Source: Aquimonas sp. (GTDB lineage: Bacteria; Pseudomonadota; Gammaproteobacteria; Xanthomonadales; Xanthomonadaceae). From it: a stretch of 64,000 nt of DNA. Location of the stretch: positions 1 through 64,000 of the forward strand of contig JAKOMQ010000014.1 in NCBI GenBank assembly GCA_022241605.1, written 5' to 3'. How positions within the stretch are numbered: the stretch's first letter is position 1; every line of letters begins with the position of its first letter. Under the pieces are notes generated by a model, which was not told the DNA's origin, made no database searches, and was given only the letters and a program-made list of their open reading frames with translations. Of this stretch, positions 59,737-64,000 are shown one piece after another. A program made the position numbers and the translations under genes.

Positions 59737-60924
59737 ATGCTGTTCTTCCCCAGCCAGCCGCCCGACGCCGTGCTCAGCCTGCCCCCTCTCGCGCTCTACG
59801 TCCATATTCCCTGGTGCGTGCGCAAATGCCCCTACTGCGATTTCAACTCACACCGCGCGCCCGATGCGCTGCCGGTGGCCGAGTACGTGCGCGCACTGAT
59901 CGCCGATCTTGAGCAGGAGCTGCCGCAGGTCTGGGGCCGCAGCGTGTCCAGCATTTTCTTCGGGGGCGGCACGCCCAGCCTGTTCCCGGGTGCTGCGATC
60001 GGCGAAATCCTGGCGGCGGTAGCCGCACGCCTGCGGCTGGCGCCCGGGCTGGAGGTGACGCTGGAAACCAACCCCGGCACGGTCGAGTTCGATCGCTTCG
60101 AGGCCTATCGCGCAGCCGGGGTGAACCGCATCAGCTTTGGGGTGCAGAGTTTCGACGATGCCCGTCTGGCCGTGCTGGGCCGCATCCACGACAGCGGCGA
60201 GGCCCGGCGCGCCTTCGAGCTCGCCCGTAGCGCCGGCTTCGACAACATCAATCTCGACCTGATGTACGCCCTGCCCGGCCAGGATCTCAGCGGCGCGCTG
60301 TCCGATCTGGAGCAGGCGATCGCGCTCGGCCCCGAGCACCTGAGCCACTACCACCTGACCCTGGAGCCCAACACCCTGTTCGCGGCCAAGCCACCGCCCG
60401 GCCTGCCGGACGAGGACAGCGCCTGGGACATGCAGGCCGCCTGCCAGGCACGGCTGGCGGAGGCTGGCTACGCCCAGTACGAGATCTCCGCCTATGCGCG
60501 CGCCGGCCGGCGCAGCCAGCACAACCTCAACTACTGGCAGTTTGGCGACTACCTCGGCATCGGCGCCGGCGCCCACGGCAAGATCACCCTGCCCGCGGAA
60601 GGCGCCGTGCTGCGGCGCTGGAAACACAAACACCCGCAGGCCTACCTCGACCGCGCCCATGGCCCTGAACGCATCGGCTGCGAGCAGCGCCTCGCTGCGG
60701 CCGATCTGCCCTTCGAGTTCATGCTGAACGCCCTGCGCCTGCTCGAGGGCAGCGAACTCAGCACCTTCGAGGCCCGCACCGGTCTACCGCGCAGCACGCT
60801 GGATGCGCCCTTCGCCGAAGCCCGCCGCCGTGGCTGGCTGCAGTGCGAGGGCGAGCGCTTCCACGCCAGCGAGCTGGGGCAGCGTTTCCAGAACGATCTG
60901 ATCGGCTTGTTCCTGGCGACGTAG
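59737..60924 (+). CDS. hemW: Heme chaperone HemW (radical SAM)
   Basis: A 395-residue radical-SAM protein. The cluster motif is CVRKCPYCDF (C27, C31, C34), with F where HemN has a fourth cysteine, which marks HemW. Other motifs are FFGGGTPSLF, NRISFGVQSFDD, NLDLMYALPGQ and QHNLNYWQFGDYLGIG. HemW hands heme to respiratory proteins rather than making it. The start at 59737 gives MLFFPSQPPD before the core. Confidence 0.94.
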   Translation: MLFFPSQPPDAVLSLPPLALYVHIPWCVRKCPYCDFNSHRAPDALPVAEYVRALIADLEQELPQVWGRSVSSIFFGGGTPSLFPGAAIGEILAAVAARLRLAPGLEVTLETNPGTVEFDRFEAYRAAGVNRISFGVQSFDDARLAVLGRIHDSGEARRAFELARSAGFDNINLDLMYALPGQDLSGALSDLEQAIALGPEHLSHYHLTLEPNTLFAAKPPPGLPDEDSAWDMQAACQARLAEAGYAQYEISAYARAGRRSQHNLNYWQFGDYLGIGAGAHGKITLPAEGAVLRRWKHKHPQAYLDRAHGPERIGCEQRLAAADLPFEFMLNALRLLEGSELSTFEARTGLPRSTLDAPFAEARRRGWLQCEGERFHASELGQRFQNDLIGLFLAT

Positions 60925-61043
60925 CGCGCGGGTTTCCGGGATAGCCGCGGCAGGGCCCGCGGTTCGCCAGCGCGGTCCGCACTCATCCCGCCGCAACGGG
61001 GTGACTGCTTCAATTCGGCGCTCCATTCCAGAGGTCATCCGCA

Positions 61044-61226
61044 ATGCTCAGCGAACACAGCATCCAGTGCCCCTGGTGCGGCGAGCGTTTCGAGGCACTT
61101 GTCGATCTCAGCTATGGCGATGCCGACTACACCGAGGACTGTCAGGTGTGCTGTCGGCCGATCCAGCTGGGGCTGCGGGTGGACGACGACGGTGAATTTG
61201 ATGGCCTGCAAGTGGAGCGTGAGTAG
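61044..61226 (+). CDS. Small CPXCG-motif cysteine-rich protein
   Basis: A 60-residue protein of the Cys_rich_CPXG family. It has two cysteine pairs, CPWCGE near residue 9 and CQVCC near 33, which would bind one zinc as a knuckle. The function is unknown in the family. AGAGG upstream supports the ATG at 61044. Confidence 0.9.
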   Translation: MLSEHSIQCPWCGERFEALVDLSYGDADYTEDCQVCCRPIQLGLRVDDDGEFDGLQVERE

Positions 61227-61355
61227 CCGGCGGCTTGACGCTGCTGGCGCAGCCCCCTGAGCCCGGCCAACCGGGGCGATGTGGAACCCGTGAACCGGCG
61301 GGGCGCGGGCCAATGTCCCGCCGATGACCATGCGGCAATGGGCCGGCGGTGGATT

Positions 61356-61473
61356 CGGACGCGGATCAAGGCGCGAGCAGCAGACGCGGCGGGGGTGTGG
61401 CGACGACGAGCAAGCCCAAGCCGCCCCTGAAGACGCCGTCGGAGACTCGCGATTCGCTGCGCGCGGCACACCG
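61356..61473 (+). repeat. Dispersed intergenic repeat, copy B
   Basis: Same length and block order as copy A at 50268-50385. It lies between the CPXCG gene and rpe. A second repeat-like sequence precedes it (61282-61327, GTGGAACCCGTGAACCGGCG), which shares GTTCACATGGAACCCG-type words with 27727-27745. Confidence 0.65.
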
Positions 61474-61496
61474 GGGAAACGCAGCGCGGCGTCAGC

Positions 61497-62171
61497 TCAT
61501 GCAGCCGACTGCGCGACCTCTGCCCGCATTCGCGCGATCACATCCGCATAGTCAGCCGCATTGAAGATCGCCGACCCCGCCACGAAGGTGTCCGCGCCGG
61601 CTGCTGCGATTTCACCGATGTTGTCCACCTTCACCCCGCCATCCACCTGCAGGCGGATGTCACGACCGCTGGCCTCGATCCGGCGGCGCGCCTCGCGGAT
61701 CTTCGGCAGCACCGAGGGCAGGAAGCTCTGGCCGCCGAAACCCGGGTTGACCGACATGATCAGGACCAGATCGATGCGGTCCATCACGTAGTCGAGGTAG
61801 TGCAGCGGGGTGGCCGGATTGAACACCAGGCCAGCCTTGCAGCCGGAGTCGCGGATCAGCTGCAGGCTGCGGTCGACGTGCTCGCTGGCCTCGGGATGGA
61901 AGCTGATCAGGCTGGCGCCGGCCTTGGCGAAGTCGGGGATGATGCGGTCCACCGGCTTGACCATCAGGTGCACGTCGATGGGCGCGCTGATGCCGTGGCG
62001 GCGCAGGGCCTCGCAGACCAGCGGCCCGATCGTGAGGTTGGGCACGTAGTGGTTGTCCATCACATCGAAGTGCACCCAGTCGGCGCCGGCGGCGAGCACG
62101 TTGCGCACCTCCTCGCCAAGGCGGGCAAAGTCGGCGGAGAGGATGGAGGGAGCGATCAGGCAGCGGGACAT
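61497..62171 (-). CDS. rpe: Ribulose-phosphate 3-epimerase
   Basis: A 224-residue TIM-barrel enzyme that interconverts ribulose 5-phosphate and xylulose 5-phosphate, supplying transketolase. Motifs are [29 protein letters not shown] with the metal-binding Asp, [22 protein letters not shown] and [14 protein letters not shown]. The length is normal. The J-domain gene lies 26 bp upstream on the same strand. Confidence 0.96.
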   Translation of the reverse strand: MSRCLIAPSILSADFARLGEEVRNVLAAGADWVHFDVMDNHYVPNLTIGPLVCEALRRHGISAPIDVHLMVKPVDRIIPDFAKAGASLISFHPEASEHVDRSLQLIRDSGCKAGLVFNPATPLHYLDYVMDRIDLVLIMSVNPGFGGQSFLPSVLPKIREARRRIEASGRDIRLQVDGGVKVDNIGEIAAAGADTFVAGSAIFNAADYADVIARMRAEVAQSAA

Positions 62172-62197
62172 GGCGGGACTCGTGGGCAGGGTCGGGA

Positions 62198-62536
62198 TCA
62201 GCCGCCGCGCTCGGCGCGGATGCGGTCGTAGGCGGCATTGATGGCGCGCGCGCGAGCCTCGGCCTGGCGGCGCACGCCCTCGGGCTGGCTGGCGACGCGG
62301 TCGGGATGATGGCGCGACATCGCGCGGCGATAGGCCTGGTCGACCTCGGCCATGCTGGCCTCGGGCTCGACGCCCAGCACCTCGTAGGGATCCTCGCCGC
62401 GACCGCGGCGACTGCGCAGGGCCAGCCAGCCGCCGTCGAAGCCCCAGCCGACCAGAAACCCGAGGACGGCGCCAGCCGGATGCCGCAGCAGAATCCAGCC
62501 GAACACGAACCCCAGCAGGCGGCCGACGTAGGGCAT
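62198..62536 (-). CDS. Membrane-anchored J-domain protein
   Basis: A 112-residue protein. The N-terminal 35 residues are hydrophobic with glycines ([20 protein letters not shown]), typical of DjlA-like TerB-less anchors. The C-terminal J-domain reads [20 protein letters not shown] with HPD in SRHHPDRV. It would recruit and stimulate DnaK near the membrane. The start is 2 bp past the cytochrome stop (TGAGCATG), so it is translationally coupled to it. Confidence 0.88.
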   Translation of the reverse strand: MPYVGRLLGFVFGWILLRHPAGAVLGFLVGWGFDGGWLALRSRRGRGEDPYEVLGVEPEASMAEVDQAYRRAMSRHHPDRVASQPEGVRRQAEARARAINAAYDRIRAERGG

Positions 62537-62538
62537 GC

Positions 62539-62913
62539 TCAGCCCTCCGCGTCGGTTGAGGGCTCGGGCGCCGCGCGCAGGCCGTTGCGCGGCATCGAGG
62601 CGTACCAACGCGCCAGCTCGTCGAGCTCGGCCTCGCTGAGCGCACCCACCACGGCCTGCATCGGCGGATGCCTGCGTTCGCCGCTCTTGTACTTGCGCAG
62701 GGTCAAGCGCAGATAGGCCTCGTCTTGACCGGCCAGGTGCGGGTTGCCCGGAGAGAGCGCGATGCCGTCGATGCCATGGCAGCTCGCGCACATGCCCAGA
62801 GTGCGGGGGCGCTCAGGGGCGCCGGAATCGGGCTGGGCGCCGCTGCCGCAGGCGGCGAGCAGCAGGGCCAGCGCCGGCACCACGCGCAGGAATGGGGAAC
62901 GGGAGGAGTGCAT
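62539..62913 (-). CDS. Lipoprotein c-type cytochrome
   Basis: A 124-residue class I cytochrome c. The signal peptide ends in a lipobox (LALLLAAC), so it is membrane-anchored by lipid. The heme motif is CASCH (CxxCH) near residue 42, and the axial methionine is likely in [11 protein letters not shown]. The family resembles cytochrome c4/c553 electron shuttles. The redox partner is unknown. Confidence 0.9.
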   Translation of the reverse strand: MHSSRSPFLRVVPALALLLAACGSGAQPDSGAPERPRTLGMCASCHGIDGIALSPGNPHLAGQDEAYLRLTLRKYKSGERRHPPMQAVVGALSEAELDELARWYASMPRNGLRAAPEPSTDAEG

Positions 62914-63068
62914 CCCCGAATTGTAGCCGGCCGCCGCCGGGAGGCCGCGTGCAGGGCGTCGGCCAGCGCGGTGCTCGACTTTTCCGCGCGCCCGGAGCGC
63001 CGCGCTGGGCCGCCGCGGACTCCACCGCTACACTTGCGCGCTTTCCAAGCGCCCGAGGGCTCCGCGCC

Positions 63069-63965
63069 GTGAGCACCACCCTGCACCAGTCCGACCTGCC
63101 CGGCCTGCCCCTGCTGCACCGGGGCAAGGTGCGCGATGTCTACGGCGTGGGCGACGACGCCCTGCTGATCGTTGCCAGCGACCGGCTCTCCGCCTTTGAC
63201 GTGGTGCTGCCAGACCCCATCCCCGGCAAGGGCGAGATCCTCTGCCAGATGTCCAACTTCTGGTTCGAGCGCACCGCCGCGCTGCAGCCCAACCACCTGC
63301 TGGACACGCCGCTGGCGCAGGTACTGCCGGCCGGCACGCCGATCGAGCTGTACGCCCGCCGCAGCGTGGTCGCGAAGAAGCTGCGCGCCCTGCCGGTGGA
63401 GGCGATCGCGCGCGGCTACCTGATCGGCTCCGGCTGGAAGGACTACCGGCAGAGCGGCGCGGTCTGCGGCATCGCCCTGCCGTCCGGCCTGCGCCAGGCG
63501 GAAATCCTGCCCGAGCCGATCTTCACCCCTTCGACCAAGGCCGCGCTGGGCGACCATGACGAGAACATCGGCTTCGACCGCGTGGTCGAGCTGATCGGCG
63601 GCGAGCTGGCCGAAGCCGTGCGCGCGGCCACGCTCAAGATCTACCGCTTCGCCGCGGCCTATGCCGCCGAGCGCGGCATCCTGATCGCCGACACCAAGCT
63701 GGAGTTCGGCCTCGACGAGGACGGCCGCCTGATCGTGATGGACGAGATGCTCACCCCCGACTCCTCGCGCTTCTGGCCGGCCGACGAGTACCGCGTAGGC
63801 ATCAGCCCGCCCAGCTACGACAAGCAGTTCGTGCGCGACCACCTGGAAACGCTGGACTGGAACAAGACCGCCCCCGGCCCACACCTGCCGGCCGAGGTGA
63901 TCGAAGCCACGCGCGCGAAGTACGCCGAGGCCCTGCTGCGGCTGACTGGGATGCGGGTGGAGTAA
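63069..63965 (+). CDS. purC: Phosphoribosylaminoimidazole-succinocarboxamide synthase
   Basis: A 298-residue enzyme of purine synthesis that ligates aspartate to CAIR (SAICAR synthase). It has the ATP-binding start [60 protein letters not shown] and [14 protein letters not shown]. The length (298) fits the larger SAICAR synthase type. GTG at 63069 is the start; no ATG lies nearby in frame. Its promoter must lie between it and the divergent cytochrome gene. Confidence 0.95.
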   Translation: MSTTLHQSDLPGLPLLHRGKVRDVYGVGDDALLIVASDRLSAFDVVLPDPIPGKGEILCQMSNFWFERTAALQPNHLLDTPLAQVLPAGTPIELYARRSVVAKKLRALPVEAIARGYLIGSGWKDYRQSGAVCGIALPSGLRQAEILPEPIFTPSTKAALGDHDENIGFDRVVELIGGELAEAVRAATLKIYRFAAAYAAERGILIADTKLEFGLDEDGRLIVMDEMLTPDSSRFWPADEYRVGISPPSYDKQFVRDHLETLDWNKTAPGPHLPAEVIEATRAKYAEALLRLTGMRVE

Positions 63966-64000
63966 GGGCGCGCGTTGGCGGCAAGCGGGGCGTCTGTCCC

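Overview
The window is a high-GC gammaproteobacterial chromosome segment, most likely from the order Lysobacterales (Xanthomonadales). This is inferred from the style of the proteins (a TonB-dependent receptor of Xanthomonas type, the cystathionine synthase/lyase pair, an OleB-like hydrolase, a yybP-ykoY riboswitch ahead of a GDT1 transporter) and from the many intergenic palindromes and heptamer repeats. The genus cannot be set from the sequence alone. Most of the window is ordinary housekeeping DNA. The unusual material is the CRISPR array at the left edge and several repeat-rich, gene-free gaps.

Layout. 1-303: right-hand part of an IS3-family insertion sequence that cuts into a CRISPR repeat. 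304-1928: CRISPR array with 22 complete 37-bp repeats, a truncated first repeat and a decayed last one; no cas gene is present. 2257-9784: aceE, a PCuAC copper chaperone, the transsulfuration pair cystathionine beta-synthase and gamma-lyase/synthase, a Mn-riboswitch-controlled GDT1 transporter and a HAD hydrolase. 9785-20133: transketolase, a methyltransferase, a 2OG-Fe(II) oxygenase and a TonB receptor, separated by long gaps with hairpin arrays and a 45-copy heptamer minisatellite. 20134-23540: rimK and rimB behind a tRNA-Gly, then thiS-thiG-trmB. 23586-29810: an SLC13 permease, the Prc protease and the lipoylation operon ybeD-lipB-lipA. 29977-32041: EF-hand protein, ECF sigma factor, anti-sigma-like protein and Spy-like sensor in one operon. 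32362-36142: MerC-like protein divergent from a Zrg-type zinc uptake operon, with a Zur-like box between. 36143-36926: a 66-bp tandem repeat array. 36927-45330: alcohol dehydrogenase, trmL, M23 endopeptidase, anmK, a Phd/YoeB toxin-antitoxin pair, photolyase, an acyltransferase-like protein and a rhomboid protease. 45624-49464: the complete Mla phospholipid-trafficking set (mlaFEDCB-mlaA). 49470-63965: a flavin-oxidase-like protein, amidase, an LpxL-like acyltransferase, two diguanylate cyclases around an OleB-like hydrolase, hemW, a CPXCG protein, rpe, a J-domain protein, a lipoprotein cytochrome c and purC.

How the genes work together. Several blocks are clear functional units: reverse transsulfuration (CBS plus CGL), lipoic acid attachment and synthesis, thiazole synthesis, outer-membrane lipid asymmetry (Mla), peptidoglycan remodelling and recycling (M23 plus AnmK), zinc acquisition (Zrg with a Zur box) and an envelope-stress sigma cassette. 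The best leads for something new are the IS-split CRISPR array with its I-C-like but longer repeat, the Zur box shared by a MerC-like gene and the Zrg operon, the 66-bp double-hairpin array, the heptamer minisatellite between duplicated REP-type units, and two MITE-like elements with terminal inverted repeats.
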